Numbered from the stretch's first letter, positions 30,769 to 40,587 are shown. The stretch is DNA of 64,000 nt from Streptomyces bacillaris (GCF_003268675.1 NZ_CP029378.1:2108001-2172000); one strand, 5' to 3'. The notes: generated by a model not told the origin, from the sequence alone. Numbers and translations are program-made.

Positions 30769-32439
30769 TTACTTGAAGGAGACCTCGGCGAAGTTCTCCT
30801 GCGTCAGCGGGGAGACCTTCGGCGGGTTGACGTTCTTGGCGAACGCGATCGCCGGCGGGGACGACGAGATCGGCACCCCCGGGAGGTACTCCATGATCGC
30901 CTCGTTGGCCTTCTTGTACGCCTCGGTGCGGCCCGCGGCGTCGGAGATCTTGGAGGCCGCGTTCACGGCGTCGAAGACCTTCTGGTCCTTGAAGCCCCAC
31001 TGCTTGTCGGGGCCGGAGAACCAGGTGCCGATGAAGTTGAAGCCGTCGTTGAAGTCACCGGTCCAGCCCAGCAGGTGCAGGGCGCATGAGCCGGCCTCGG
31101 TGGCGTCCAGGTAGTCCGGGGCCCACTTCATGGCCTTCGGCTTGACGGTGATGCCGGCCTTCTCCAGGTCGGCCTTCATCAGCTCGAAGAGGTCCTGCGG
31201 GGCGGGCATGTACGGGCGGGTGACCTCGGTCGGGTAGCAGAACTCGACGCTGAGCTTCTCCTCACCGGCCTGCTTGAGGAGGTCCTTCGCCTTGGCGGTG
31301 TCGAAGGGGTACGTCTTCACCTGGTCCGAGAAGCCGGCGACCGTGTCGGGCATGAACTGGGTCGCCACCTTGCCGCCCTCGGGCAGCTGGGTCTTGACCA
31401 GGTTCTCGCGGTCGATGGCGTGCGTGATCGCCTGACGGACCTCGGGCTTCTTCAGCGCCGGGTTCGCGCCCTGGCTCATGCCGACGTAGAAGATGTTGAA
31501 GACGTCACGGGTCGGGACCTCGAAGCCCTGCTTCTCCAGCGTCGTCACATCGGCGGGCGAGACCAGGTCGTAGCCGTCGATGTCACCGGCCTGGAGCGCC
31601 TGGCGGCGGGTCTCCTCGGTGGAGATGGTGCGGAAGACCAGGTTCTTCACCTTGGCCTTCTCGCCCCAGTACTCGTCGAAGCGCTCCAGGGAGACTTCCT
31701 TGTTGCCCTTGTTCCACTTGACGATCTTGTACGGGCCGGTACCGGCGACCGTGCCGGCCTCCTGGCTGTACTTGGGGTACGTGATGGCGTCGCCCTTGGC
31801 CGTCGCCTCCTGCTTCTCGTACTCCTTGATCGCCTTCGGCGAGTGGATCGCGAGCGCCTGGAGGGAGAAGCCGCCCGGCAGGTTGGCCGAGGTCTCGTTG
31901 ACCTCGATCACCGCGGTGTTCTCGTCCTTGGCGGTGCAGGACTTGTAGTTCGGCTTGGGCGCCTCGGCGTCCTCGTTCTTCGCGAACCCGCCCATGATGG
32001 TCTGCCAGTAGTAGGAGACCGCGCTGGACTGGTACGTGCCCTTCCAGTTGAACCAGTGGTCGTAGTTCGCGCAGACCGCGGCGGCGTTGAGCACCTCGCC
32101 GTCGTGGAACTTCACGCCCTGGCGCAGGTTGAACGTCCAGACCTTGCCCGACGGGTCGCTCGACCACTTCTCCGCGAGGCCGCCGACCAGTTCGCTGCCG
32201 CCGGACTCGTGCTCCAGCAGGGCCTCGAACGCCTGACGGGTGACGCGGAACGTCTCGCCGTCGGTCGCGAGAGCCGGGTCGAGGGAGCCGGGGTCACCGG
32301 AGCCGGCGAAGACGAAGGTGTCCTTGTCGCCCCCCTTGGAGCCGCCCTCGTCCCGCTCACTGGAACAGCCCGTGGCGATCAGACCGACAGCGACCGCTGT
32401 CGTGATCGCCCGGACAGCCCGGGACTTGAATATGCGCAT
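30769..32439 (-). CDS. Peptide ABC transporter substrate-binding lipoprotein (OppA/DppA family)
   Basis: 556 residues. Lipoprotein signal: basic start, hydrophobic core, then GLIATGCSS with the lipidated Cys at 25. The SBP_bac_5 fold is recognisable from TFVFAGSGDPGSLDPAL, WTFNLRQGVKFHDGEVLNA and FWPD-like late motifs. It captures peptides (or a related solute) outside and delivers them to the OppBC-type channel. First gene of the operon, with a clear promoter upstream. Confidence 0.95.
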   Translation of the reverse strand: MRIFKSRAVRAITTAVAVGLIATGCSSERDEGGSKGGDKDTFVFAGSGDPGSLDPALATDGETFRVTRQAFEALLEHESGGSELVGGLAEKWSSDPSGKVWTFNLRQGVKFHDGEVLNAAAVCANYDHWFNWKGTYQSSAVSYYWQTIMGGFAKNEDAEAPKPNYKSCTAKDENTAVIEVNETSANLPGGFSLQALAIHSPKAIKEYEKQEATAKGDAITYPKYSQEAGTVAGTGPYKIVKWNKGNKEVSLERFDEYWGEKAKVKNLVFRTISTEETRRQALQAGDIDGYDLVSPADVTTLEKQGFEVPTRDVFNIFYVGMSQGANPALKKPEVRQAITHAIDRENLVKTQLPEGGKVATQFMPDTVAGFSDQVKTYPFDTAKAKDLLKQAGEEKLSVEFCYPTEVTRPYMPAPQDLFELMKADLEKAGITVKPKAMKWAPDYLDATEAGSCALHLLGWTGDFNDGFNFIGTWFSGPDKQWGFKDQKVFDAVNAASKISDAAGRTEAYKKANEAIMEYLPGVPISSSPPAIAFAKNVNPPKVSPLTQENFAEVSFK

Positions 32440-32529
32440 GGGTCCACCCCTGGTTCGCCATGTGGTGAGGTTGATGGCCGCACACTACAGACGGGGTATG
32501 CCGCAAGAGAACAGTCCGGATAGCGGTGA

Positions 32530-32558
32530 GACCTAGTCGAGACCCGGACAGTTAACAA
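32530..32558 (-). promoter_or_regulatory. Housekeeping-type promoter for the peptide transporter operon
   Basis: On the minus strand TTGTTA (32558-32553) and TAGGTC (32535-32530) are separated by 17 bases, a good vegetative-sigma match, about 90 nt before the lipoprotein start. The -35 falls inside TGTTAACTG, and the same nonamer recurs at 32590-32598, 41 bp further upstream, suggesting a paired binding site. Confidence 0.55.
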
Positions 32559-32714
32559 ACCGTCCAGTTCCGGGACATCCCTCCGTGGGCAGTTAACAGG
32601 CCCGACATCTGGGGGTGTTCGGCGGCGCGGGAATGCCGGGCAGGTCAGGGGCGCCGCGAGGATCCGCAGTTCAGCGGGGCCGGCGGGCGACGCCGCGGGG
32701 CCCGGCCGCGCGGG

Positions 32715-33524
32715 TCAGCGGTGGTGCTGGGGCGGGTAGCCGTAACCCGGGGCGGGGGCCGGCGGCGGGCCCGCCGGGGCGTGCGGCTCACGGTCGTAGA
32801 ACGGCCGGGCGTTGGCCCGCAGCCACATCGCGACCGGGTCGTACTCGTCGGACAGGGCGACGGTGGAGACGGGCAACCCGTCGGGGACCGCGCCGATCGA
32901 CTGCCGCATCATCGTGCGCACCGCGTCGACGGAGGCGCGCCCGGAGTCGTACAGATCGAGCCCGATCGCGAGGTACGGGACGCCCACCGCGGGGTGCACC
33001 CAGGCGCGGCGCAGCGAGCGGACGGCCGGGGTGCGGTGGGCGTTCTGGGTGAGCTGGGCGTAGAACTGCGGCAGCTCCACGGCGGGTTCGGTCAGCCGGA
33101 GCGGTCCGGCGGGGAGCCGGTCCAGGCCGGTGGAGATCCGGCGCAGGTCGAGCCAGGGGATGCCGACACCACCGCCGGGGGCGTGCGGGTTGAGCCAGAT
33201 GCCCCAGCGGTCGGGGAAGAGGGTGCGGGCGATGTCCCGGCCGGAGACCAGCTCATGGGCGCGGGTCCAGCCGCTGGCGGACAGTTCCTGGGCCGAGGTG
33301 ACGCAGGGGGCGTACCCCAGGCCGTCGACCTCCATGGAGCCGTACTGCGCGTCCGGGGAACCGGCCGTGCCGTGCCAGAGCAGCATCCAGACCCGGCCGT
33401 CGGCGAGGGCCGCGAGCAGCTCCTCGTAGGCGTCGTAACGCCCGGGACCGACCTGGCGCAGCATGTGCTCGACCTTGCCGGCCGCCGCGGTGCCTGACGC
33501 ACTCACCCTGGTCCCGCCCCTCAT
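32715..33524 (-). CDS. SseB family protein (first copy)
   Basis: 269 residues from ATG 33524; a GTG at 33506 is also possible. SseB features: an N-terminal domain with YDAYEELLAALADGRVWMLLW and YAPCVTSAQELSASGW, the block WGIWLNPHAPGGGVGIPW, and a C-terminal SseB domain (YLAIGLDLYDSG ... PVSTVALSDEYDPVAMWL). The E. coli namesake affects serine sensitivity; in Streptomyces the biochemical role is unknown. Its tail is proline-rich (GPPPAPAPGYGYPPQ). A second paralogue follows upstream on the same strand, beside glycine/serine metabolism genes. Confidence 0.88.
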   Translation of the reverse strand: MRGGTRVSASGTAAAGKVEHMLRQVGPGRYDAYEELLAALADGRVWMLLWHGTAGSPDAQYGSMEVDGLGYAPCVTSAQELSASGWTRAHELVSGRDIARTLFPDRWGIWLNPHAPGGGVGIPWLDLRRISTGLDRLPAGPLRLTEPAVELPQFYAQLTQNAHRTPAVRSLRRAWVHPAVGVPYLAIGLDLYDSGRASVDAVRTMMRQSIGAVPDGLPVSTVALSDEYDPVAMWLRANARPFYDREPHAPAGPPPAPAPGYGYPPQHHR

Positions 33525-33744
33525 CGTTCCGTCCGACTCGCGCCGACGCTCCCGGGCACACGGGAGCGACCCCGCCATCAAACCAGCTTATGCGCCACTT
33601 CTGACACCGGCTTGACGCCACAGTCGGCCGGTGCCCGCCCCGGGACCCCTGCGGACGCGGCCGGTGCCCGCCGGGCCGCTTCTCCGTACGCGCCTGCCGG
33701 CCGTCTCCGGCGCCGGTCCGTCCGAGCCTGTGGCGCCGGTCCGT

Positions 33745-34512
33745 TCAGTGGCCTTCGCGGCGGTAGAAGGGCCGTACCTTCTCCCGCATCCAGTCGCCCA
33801 CCAGGTCGTCGGCCACGTCCAGCAGGACCAGGTTCACCGGCCAGGGCACCTCGACGCGCCCGAGCGCCCGCCCCAGGGCGTCCATGGGGGCGTTGCCCGT
33901 GCCGTCCCAGGCCGCGCACTCGACGCCGACGAAGAGGACGGGGTCGCCGCCCTCGATGCTGGCGAGCGCGCGGCGGGCGGTGGAGACCACGCCGGTGGCC
34001 TCGAAATCGGCGGAGACGGCGGTGAGGAAGTCGACCGGGTCGTGCTGCCAGTCCGGCTCGAACAGACGTACGCGGCCGCCGGTGGCGGGCCCGTCCAGGG
34101 CGGTGCGCCCGGCCCGGCAGAGGTCGGCGACGGCGGGCGGGGGGATCGGTATGCCGACCGCGCCGCCCGGGTTCACCGCGATGCCGACCTGGGGGGGCAG
34201 CCCCCGGGCGAAGTCACGGGCGGGGGCCACGGCGAAGGACATGTGGCTGCCGACGCAGCTGAGGAACTGACCCTCGGAGCTGAAGACCGGGACGTACGCG
34301 GCGCCCTCGATGTCCATCATCGGCAGGTCCAGGTCGGCGCTGGCGGGCGAGCCCCCGTTGGGCAGCGGCACCCAGACCGAGCTGCGGCCGAGCACCTCCA
34401 CGAGACGGGCGCCCGCGTCGGGGACGCCGAGGGAGGCGGTCAGCACCTCTTCCAGCTCGTTGGCGGGCCAGGTGTGCTGGGGGTGCGCCTGGGCCGGTGC
34501 CGGAATGTCCAC
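33745..34512 (-). CDS. SseB family protein (second copy)
   Basis: 255 residues from GTG 34512 (MDIPAPAQAHPQHTWPANEL). Same two-domain plan as its neighbour: LEEVLTASLGVPDAGARLVEV, YVPVFSSEGQFLSC, GIAVNPGGAVGIPIP and the end FVGVECAAWDG ... VNLVLLDVADDLVGDWM. The copies are clearly homologous but diverged, so the duplication is old. An RFYRREGH-like end replaces the proline-rich tail of the other copy. Confidence 0.88.
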   Translation of the reverse strand: MDIPAPAQAHPQHTWPANELEEVLTASLGVPDAGARLVEVLGRSSVWVPLPNGGSPASADLDLPMMDIEGAAYVPVFSSEGQFLSCVGSHMSFAVAPARDFARGLPPQVGIAVNPGGAVGIPIPPPAVADLCRAGRTALDGPATGGRVRLFEPDWQHDPVDFLTAVSADFEATGVVSTARRALASIEGGDPVLFVGVECAAWDGTGNAPMDALGRALGRVEVPWPVNLVLLDVADDLVGDWMREKVRPFYRREGH

Positions 34513-34586
34513 GTCCTCGGTGCCTCTCTCCGCTGGTGTCGTCCGGCGCTGTCGTCGCTCGGCGCTGTCGTCGTCCGGCCAGAACC

Positions 34587-35315
34587 TTAACCGGCGCGCG
34601 CGGCCGGGACCTCGCCGTCGGTGAAGGAGATCCGGCTCAGCGCGCTCGCTGCCGCCCGGTCCAGCAGCACCGCCGAACCGCAGCCGCCGGGGAGCACGCC
34701 CTGTTCGGTGGCGTGGATCAGCCGGGCCACCGCGTGCCGGTGGCGGGCGAAGGCGTAACCGGAGACGCCCCGGCCGCGCTGCCGCTGGCCCTGCCGGGCG
34801 GTGGCGGGGTCCACGTCGAGGAGGATCAGATGGAGGAGGCGGCCCCGGCGGACGGCGTGCCGGGCGAGCCAGCTCCGTACCCAGGTCTGCGTACCGCAGT
34901 CGTGGACGACGACGGACTCGCCGGAGCGCAGGGCGGCCCGGAGCCCGAGGTAGTGGGCGGCGCGGACCAGGGGGCGGTAGAGGGCGTAGGGGAGTAAGGG
35001 GGGCAGGGCGGCGGCCCAGCGGTCGCGGGTGTCCTGGGAGTCGATCGCGCGGCCGGTGACGGCCTGCCGGATCAGTGTGGACTTGCCGCCGCCGGGGAGC
35101 CCGGAGACGACGACGATGTCCCCGGCGGCGAAATCGAGGCTGTAGGGGGCGTGGCCGGTGCGCCCGCGCAGATCCCGTACCACCGGCGCGGGCCCGGTGA
35201 TCAGCTCGCCCGGGGAAGCGCCGGGCGGTACGGATCCTTCCGGTACGGCTGCGCCGGGCTGTGCGGGCATCGCGCCGTGCGCGACCCCGGTCGGTACCGA
35301 CCGCTGCAACGCCAT
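34587..35315 (-). CDS. P-loop ATPase/kinase-like protein
   Basis: 242 residues from ATG 35315 (GGGGG site seven bases upstream). After a ~60-residue flexible N-terminus comes VVVSGLPGGGKSTLIRQAV (Walker A), then AIDSQDTRD, VVVHDCGTQTWVRSWLARHA and LLHLILLDVDPATARQGQRQ, the lid-arginine pattern of small nucleoside or zeta-toxin-like kinases. No partner antitoxin is visible. It is divergent from the glycine riboswitch and lies next to the SseB genes; its substrate is unknown. Confidence 0.86.
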   Translation of the reverse strand: MALQRSVPTGVAHGAMPAQPGAAVPEGSVPPGASPGELITGPAPVVRDLRGRTGHAPYSLDFAAGDIVVVSGLPGGGKSTLIRQAVTGRAIDSQDTRDRWAAALPPLLPYALYRPLVRAAHYLGLRAALRSGESVVVHDCGTQTWVRSWLARHAVRRGRLLHLILLDVDPATARQGQRQRGRGVSGYAFARHRHAVARLIHATEQGVLPGGCGSAVLLDRAAASALSRISFTDGEVPAARAG

Positions 35316-35486
35316 CGCCCATCCCCCTGCTGTCGGGCCGCCCACGCCTGCTCCTGAAGTGTAAAGAAACGGCAAGGCTCCACAACCGTTCCCGGCGTTC
35401 ACCGACCTGTTGCGGACCGGCCTCCCCACTCCGGCGCAATGCGTGCGATGATGACCGCGCCAACTGCATACCGGCCGTTCGAATCC

Positions 35487-35702
35487 GCGCGGGAGAGTTC
35501 CGGCCACAGTGTGAGCCGGGCGCCGAAGGAGCAAGATCCTCCCTTGAATCTCTCAGGCCCCGTACCGCGTGGATGAGGCAGATCTGAAAAGCGGGCCGCC
35601 CCGGCGGCTCCACCCAAGGTGCAAGCCGACCCCGGTGACCGGGGGCATACCCCCTGTGGGGCTATCGGCGAACCTCTCAGGTTCCGATGACAGATGGGGA
35701 GG
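35487..35702 (+). promoter_or_regulatory. Tandem glycine riboswitch (gcvT element)
   Basis: Two glycine aptamers in a row. Aptamer 1 (~35487-35589) shows GCGGGAGAG, GGCGCCGAAGGAGCAA, GAATCTCTCAGGC and GAGGCAGATCTG. Aptamer 2 (~35590-35702) shows CCACCCAAGGTGCAAGCC, GGCGAACCTCTCAGG and GATGACAGATGGGGAGG. A short AAAAGCG linker joins them. The gcvT ribosome site (GGAG, 35730-35733) follows within 30 nt, so control may be at translation or by early termination; no strong terminator hairpin is visible. Confidence 0.93.
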
Positions 35703-35741
35703 ATTTCCGTCCCGACGTCGTCATGCCCTGGAGCCATGCCC

Positions 35742-36857
35742 ATGAGCACTGCCCCCCGTCTCACCGCCCTCGACGCGCTGCACCGCTCGCTCGGCGCCAC
35801 CATGACCGACTTCGCGGGCTGGGACATGCCCCTGCGGTACGCGAGCGAGCGCGACGAGCACAACGCCGTACGGACCCGGGCCGGGCTCTTCGACCTCTCG
35901 CACATGGGCGAGATCACCGTCACCGGCCCCGAGGCCGCGGCCTTCCTGAGCTACGCGCTGGTGGGCAACATCGCCACCGTCGGCAACGGCCGGGCCCGCT
36001 ACACGATGATCGTCCAGGAGGACGGCGGGATCGTCGACGACCTGATCGTCTACCGGCTGGGCGAGACCGAGTACATGGTGGTCGCCAACGCGGGCAACGC
36101 CCAGATCGTGCTGGACGCGCTGACCGGGCGCGTCGGCGGCTTCGACGCCGAGGTGCGCGACGACCGGGACGCGTACGCCCTGCTGGCGGTCCAGGGCCCC
36201 GAGTCCCCCGCGATCATGAAGGCCGTCACCGACGCCGACCTGGACGGGCTGAAGTACTACGCGGGCCTGCCGGGCACGGTCGCCGGGGTCCCGGCGCTCA
36301 TCGCCCGTACCGGCTACACCGGCGAGGACGGCTTCGAGCTGTTCGTCGCGCCCGAGCACGCCGAGGCCCTGTGGCAGGCGCTGACGGAGGCCGGTGCCCC
36401 GCACGGCCTGATCCCCTGCGGCCTCTCCTGCCGGGACACGCTGCGCCTGGAGGCGGGCATGCCACTGTACGGGCACGAGCTGACGACGGCGCTCACCCCG
36501 TTCGACGCGGGTCTGGGCCGGGTCGTGAAGTTCGAGAAGGAGGGCGACTTCGTGGGGCGCGAGGCGCTCCAGGCCGCCGCCGAGCGCGCCGAGACCGCCC
36601 CGCCGCGCAAGCTGGTCGGCCTGGTCGCCGAGGGCCGCCGGGTCCCGCGCGCGGGCTTCTCGGTCGTGGCGGACGGCAAGGTGATCGGCGAGGTCACCTC
36701 CGGCGCCCCCTCCCCCACCCTGGGCAAGCCGATCGCCATGGCGTACGTGGACGCGGCCTTCGCCGCCCCGGGCACCGAGGGCGTGGGCGTGGACATCCGG
36801 GGCACGCACGAGCCGTACGAGGTCGTCGCGCTGCCGTTCTACAAGCGCCAGAAGTGA
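35742..36857 (+). CDS. gcvT: Glycine cleavage system T protein (aminomethyltransferase)
   Basis: 371 residues from ATG 35742, eight bases after GGAG; upstream in-frame ATGs lie in the riboswitch leader. Typical GcvT pieces: MTDFAGWDMPLRYAS, GLFDLSHMGEITVTGP, MIVQEDGGIVDDLIVYR, IARTGYTGEDGFELFV and the C-terminal barrel. It transfers the methylene group of glycine from lipoyl-H protein to tetrahydrofolate. The gene for the P protein (gcvP) is not in the window. Confidence 0.98.
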   Translation: MSTAPRLTALDALHRSLGATMTDFAGWDMPLRYASERDEHNAVRTRAGLFDLSHMGEITVTGPEAAAFLSYALVGNIATVGNGRARYTMIVQEDGGIVDDLIVYRLGETEYMVVANAGNAQIVLDALTGRVGGFDAEVRDDRDAYALLAVQGPESPAIMKAVTDADLDGLKYYAGLPGTVAGVPALIARTGYTGEDGFELFVAPEHAEALWQALTEAGAPHGLIPCGLSCRDTLRLEAGMPLYGHELTTALTPFDAGLGRVVKFEKEGDFVGREALQAAAERAETAPPRKLVGLVAEGRRVPRAGFSVVADGKVIGEVTSGAPSPTLGKPIAMAYVDAAFAAPGTEGVGVDIRGTHEPYEVVALPFYKRQK

Positions 36858-36989
36858 TATCCCGGAGGGAACGGCGCATTCCGGGCCCTCCGCACCGGCA
36901 CGCAGGCGTCACGGAAGTGACGTACCTCCGTCTCACACCGTAAGACCACCGTTCATCAGCACTCCCCCGCGTACAGGAGAATTCAGGTC

Positions 36990-37367
36990 ATGAGCAACCC
37001 CCAGCAGCTGCGGTACAGCAAGGAGCACGAGTGGCTGTCGGCCGTCGAGGACGGCGTGGCCACCATCGGCATCACGGAGTACGCGGCCAACGCGCTCGGT
37101 GACGTCGTCTACGCCCAGCTCCCGGAGGTCGGTGACACGGTGACCGCGGGCGAGACCTGCGGTGAGCTGGAGTCGACCAAGTCCGTCAGCGACCTGTACT
37201 CGCCGGTGACCGGTGAGGTGACGGCGTTCAACCAGGACGTCGTGGACGACCCCTCGCTGGTGAACTCCGCTCCCTTCGAGGGCGGCTGGCTGTTCAAGGT
37301 GCGCGTCACGGAGGAGCCGGCCGACCTGCTCTCCGCCGACGAGTACACCGCGTTCTCCGGCAACTGA
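36990..37367 (+). CDS. gcvH: Glycine cleavage system H protein
   Basis: 125 residues, normal size. [20 protein letters not shown] starts the lipoyl domain and [17 protein letters not shown] carries the lysine that receives lipoate. The H protein shuttles the aminomethyl group between P, T and L proteins. AGGAGA lies nine bases before the ATG. Part of the riboswitch-controlled unit. Confidence 0.98.
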   Translation: MSNPQQLRYSKEHEWLSAVEDGVATIGITEYAANALGDVVYAQLPEVGDTVTAGETCGELESTKSVSDLYSPVTGEVTAFNQDVVDDPSLVNSAPFEGGWLFKVRVTEEPADLLSADEYTAFSGN

Positions 37368-37386
37368 GACCTTAAGGGACCCCCTG

Positions 37387-38646
37387 ATGTCGCTTCTGAA
37401 CTCCTCCCTCCACGAGCTGGACCCGGACGTCGCCGCCGCCGTCGACGCCGAGCTCCACCGTCAGCAGTCCACCCTCGAAATGATCGCCTCGGAGAACTTC
37501 GCTCCGGTCGCGGTCATGGAGGCGCAGGGCTCCGTCCTCACCAACAAGTACGCCGAGGGCTACCCGGGCCGCCGCTACTACGGTGGCTGTGAGCACGTCG
37601 ACGTGGTCGAGCAGATCGCGATCGACCGGATCAAGGCCCTGTTCGGCGCCGAGGCAGCCAACGTCCAGCCGCACTCCGGTGCGCAGGCGAACGCCGCCGC
37701 GATGTTCGCGCTGCTGAAGCCGGGCGACACGATCATGGGCCTGAACCTGGCCCACGGCGGTCACCTGACCCACGGCATGAAGATCAACTTCTCCGGCAAG
37801 CTCTACAACGTGGTCCCGTACCACGTCGACGAGAGCGGCCTGGTGGACATGGAGGAGGTCGAGCGCCTCGCCAAGGAGTCCCAGCCGAAGCTGATCGTCG
37901 CCGGCTGGTCCGCCTACCCGCGCCAGCTGGACTTCGCCGCCTTCCGCCGGATCGCGGACGAGGTCGGCGCGTACCTCATGGTCGACATGGCCCACTTCGC
38001 GGGCCTGGTCGCGGCCGGGCTGCACCCCAACCCGGTGCCGCACGCCCACGTCGTCACCACCACCACGCACAAGACCCTCGGCGGTCCGCGCGGCGGCGTG
38101 ATCCTCTCCACCCAGGAGCTGGCCAAGAAGATCAACTCGGCGGTCTTCCCGGGCCAGCAGGGCGGTCCGCTGGAGCACGTGATCGCGGCCAAGGCGGTCT
38201 CGTTCAAGATCGCGGCGGGCGAGGAGTTCAAGGAGCGCCAGCAGCGCACCCTGGACGGCGCGCGCATCCTGGCCGAGCGCCTGGTCCAGCCGGACGTCAC
38301 CGAGGTGGGCGTCTCCGTCCTCTCCGGCGGCACCGACGTGCACCTGGTCCTGGTCGACCTGCGCAACTCCGAGCTGGACGGCCAGCAGGCCGAGGACCGG
38401 CTCCACGAGCTGGGCATCACGGTCAACCGGAACGCCATCCCGAACGACCCGCGCCCCCCGATGGTCACCTCGGGCCTGCGGATCGGCACCCCGGCGCTCG
38501 CCACCCGCGGCTTCGGCGCCGAGGACTTCGCGGAGGTCGCGGAGATCATCGCCTCCGCCCTCAAGCCGTCGTACGACGCGGACGACCTCAAGGCCCGCGT
38601 CGCCGCGCTGGCCGAGAAGTTCCCGCTGTACCCCGGCCTGAAGTAG
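37387..38646 (+). CDS. glyA: Serine hydroxymethyltransferase
   Basis: 419 residues, 19 nt after gcv[46 protein letters not shown] and [16 protein letters not shown] (PLP lysine) are all intact. It interconverts serine and glycine with tetrahydrofolate, linking the glycine cleavage genes to serine dehydratase downstream. A glyA outside the gcv cluster is common elsewhere; here it is joined to it. Confidence 0.98.
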   Translation: MSLLNSSLHELDPDVAAAVDAELHRQQSTLEMIASENFAPVAVMEAQGSVLTNKYAEGYPGRRYYGGCEHVDVVEQIAIDRIKALFGAEAANVQPHSGAQANAAAMFALLKPGDTIMGLNLAHGGHLTHGMKINFSGKLYNVVPYHVDESGLVDMEEVERLAKESQPKLIVAGWSAYPRQLDFAAFRRIADEVGAYLMVDMAHFAGLVAAGLHPNPVPHAHVVTTTTHKTLGGPRGGVILSTQELAKKINSAVFPGQQGGPLEHVIAAKAVSFKIAAGEEFKERQQRTLDGARILAERLVQPDVTEVGVSVLSGGTDVHLVLVDLRNSELDGQQAEDRLHELGITVNRNAIPNDPRPPMVTSGLRIGTPALATRGFGAEDFAEVAEIIASALKPSYDADDLKARVAALAEKFPLYPGLK

Positions 38647-38816
38647 CGCCTGGCCTGCGGTTCCGCGCACCGAGACGGGGCACCGCGCACACTGAGGAGA
38701 GTGAGCGCGGTGCCCCGTTCCATGCCCCTCCCTCGCGTTTCCGCCCGCTTGCCCCGCTTGTCCCCGCACCGCCCAGGCAGACAACGGCGTCTTCCAACCC
38801 CCCAAGGAGTCCTCCC

Positions 38817-40202
38817 GTGGCCATCTCGGTCTTCGACCTCTTCTCGGTCGGCATCGGCCCGTCCAGCTCCCACACGGTGGGCCCGATGCGGGCCGCCCGG
38901 ATGTTCGCGCGCCGCCTGAAGAACGAGGGGCTGCTCGCGCACACCACCTCGATACGCGCCGAGCTGTACGGCTCCCTCGGCGCGACCGGCCACGGCCACG
39001 GCACCCCGAAGGCGGTCCTGCTCGGCCTGGAGGGCGAGTCCCCGCAGACGGTCGACGTGGAGACGGCGGACGCCCGGGTCGAGGCGATCCGCTCCACGGG
39101 CCGGATCAACCTGCTCGGCATGCACGAGATCGCCTTCGACTTCGACGAGGACCTGATCCTGCACCGCCGCAAGGCGCTCCCGTACCACGCCAACGGGATG
39201 ACGATCTTCGCGTACGACACCGAGGGCGCCCCGGTCCTGGAGAAGACGTACTACTCGGTCGGCGGCGGCTTCGTGGTGGACGAGGACGCGGTCGCGGGCG
39301 AGAACCCGATCGTCCCGGACGACACGGTCCTGCGCCACCCGTTCCGCACGGGCGACGAGCTGTTGCGCCTGGCCCGCGAGACCGGCCTCTCCATCTCGCA
39401 GATGATGCTGGAGAACGAGCTGGCCTGGCGCACCGAGGCCGAGATCCGCGCCGGGCTGCTGGACATCTGGCGGGTCATGCAGGCCTGCGTCTCGCGCGGC
39501 ATGTCCCGCGAGGGCATCCTCCCCGGCGGCCTCAAGGTCCGCCGCCGCGCCGCCAACTCGGCCCGCCAGCTGCGCGCCGAGGGCGACCCGCAGGCCCACG
39601 CGATGGAGTGGATCACGCTCTACGCGATGGCGGTCAACGAGGAGAACGCGGCGGGCGGCCGCGTGGTCACCGCCCCCACCAACGGCGCGGCGGGCATCAT
39701 CCCGGCCGTCCTGCACTACTACATGAACTTCGCCTCCCACGGCTGCACCGAGGCGGAGAAGGAGGACAGCGTCGTCCGCTTCCTCCTCGCCGCCGGCGCC
39801 ATCGGCCTCCTCTTCAAGGAGAACGCCTCCATCTCCGGCGCCGAGGTCGGCTGCCAGGGCGAGGTCGGCTCGGCCTGCTCCATGGCGGCCGGCGCCCTCG
39901 CCGAGGTCCTGGGCGGCTCCCCCGAGCAGGTGGAGAACGCCGCCGAGATCGGCATGGAGCACAACCTGGGCCTGACCTGCGACCCGGTCGGCGGCCTCGT
40001 CCAGATCCCGTGCATCGAGCGCAACGGCATGGCGGCGGTGAAGGCGGTGACGGCGGCGAAGATGGCCCTGCGCGGCGACGGCAGCCACAAGGTCTCGCTG
40101 GACAAGGTCATCAAGACGATGAAGGAGACGGGCGCCGACATGTCCGTGAAGTACAAGGAGACGGCCCGGGGCGGGCTCGCGGTGAACATCATCGAGTGCT
40201 AG
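38817..40202 (+). CDS. sdaA: L-serine ammonia-lyase (iron-sulfur type)
   Basis: 461 residues from GTG 38817 with AAGGAG seven bases upstream. Single-chain SdaA: beta domain start [20 protein letters not shown], alpha domain with [37 protein letters not shown] and [19 protein letters not shown], whose cysteines hold the 4Fe-4S cluster, and the C-terminal cysteine IIEC. It deaminates serine to pyruvate. Its stop codon TAG lies inside the left arm of the palindromic element at 40200. Confidence 0.97.
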   Translation: MAISVFDLFSVGIGPSSSHTVGPMRAARMFARRLKNEGLLAHTTSIRAELYGSLGATGHGHGTPKAVLLGLEGESPQTVDVETADARVEAIRSTGRINLLGMHEIAFDFDEDLILHRRKALPYHANGMTIFAYDTEGAPVLEKTYYSVGGGFVVDEDAVAGENPIVPDDTVLRHPFRTGDELLRLARETGLSISQMMLENELAWRTEAEIRAGLLDIWRVMQACVSRGMSREGILPGGLKVRRRAANSARQLRAEGDPQAHAMEWITLYAMAVNEENAAGGRVVTAPTNGAAGIIPAVLHYYMNFASHGCTEAEKEDSVVRFLLAAGAIGLLFKENASISGAEVGCQGEVGSACSMAAGALAEVLGGSPEQVENAAEIGMEHNLGLTCDPVGGLVQIPCIERNGMAAVKAVTAAKMALRGDGSHKVSLDKVIKTMKETGADMSVKYKETARGGLAVNIIEC

Positions 40203-40375
40203 GGCCTGTCGTCGAACTGCCGTCGTCGCCCGGAGGGCGGCCGTGCGGCGTCCGGTGCGTGCGATCGCAAGGCGCCGGGATGGTCTTGTAGCGGATCTAC
40301 CAGGGCATCTCGGCAACGCCGCGAGCGTGCGTGCCGGACGTCGCACGGCAGGCGGCAGTTTGACGACAGGCCCTA
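40200..40375. repeat. 176-bp palindromic element, copy B
   Basis: Inverted arms TAGGGCCTGTCGTCGAACTG... (40200-40222) and ...CAGTTTGACGACAGGCCCTA (40353-40375) match at 22 of 23 pairs, and CTAG occurs at both outer ends. Inside: hairpin GCCC/GGGC (40228-40238), the block GGTGCGTGCGATCGCAAGGC at 40254, a 31-nt central stem region and GGCAACGCCGCGAGCGTGCG. The core matches copy A at 11131 almost base for base, but arms and central stem differ. The left end includes the sdaA stop codon. Confidence 0.87.
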
Positions 40376-40525
40376 GGAGGCGTCGGAGCCGGCCGGCCAT
40401 CTCGGTTCGGCGTTGGCTCTGCCGACGGCGGATCGGTCGGCGGCCCCTGCGGAAACATCGTGCGGGGTCGTCGACCGGTATCGGACCGTGGTGCCCCGGA
40501 CCCGGCGTCCGGGAGAGGAGATGCC

Positions 40526-40558
40526 GAGGTGGCGTCGGTCAGTGGCCGACGCCACCTC
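40526..40558. terminator. 13-bp perfect hairpin between sdaA and the next gene
   Basis: GAGGTGGCGTCGG (40526-40538) and CCGACGCCACCTC (40546-40558) pair perfectly around a 7-nt loop, 29 nt past the stop of the minus-strand gene at 40588 and also downstream of sdaA. Probable bidirectional terminator. Confidence 0.78.
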
Positions 40559-40587
40559 ACCACCCGGCGGTCGCCGCCGCGCGGCGG

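Noticed and set aside
33620..33745. Short direct repeats (GGCCGGTGCCCGCC twice, GGCGCCGGTCCGT twice) between the SseB genes
   Set aside because: Short and GC-rich, expected by chance and slippage at this composition; no structure or gene boundary associates with them.
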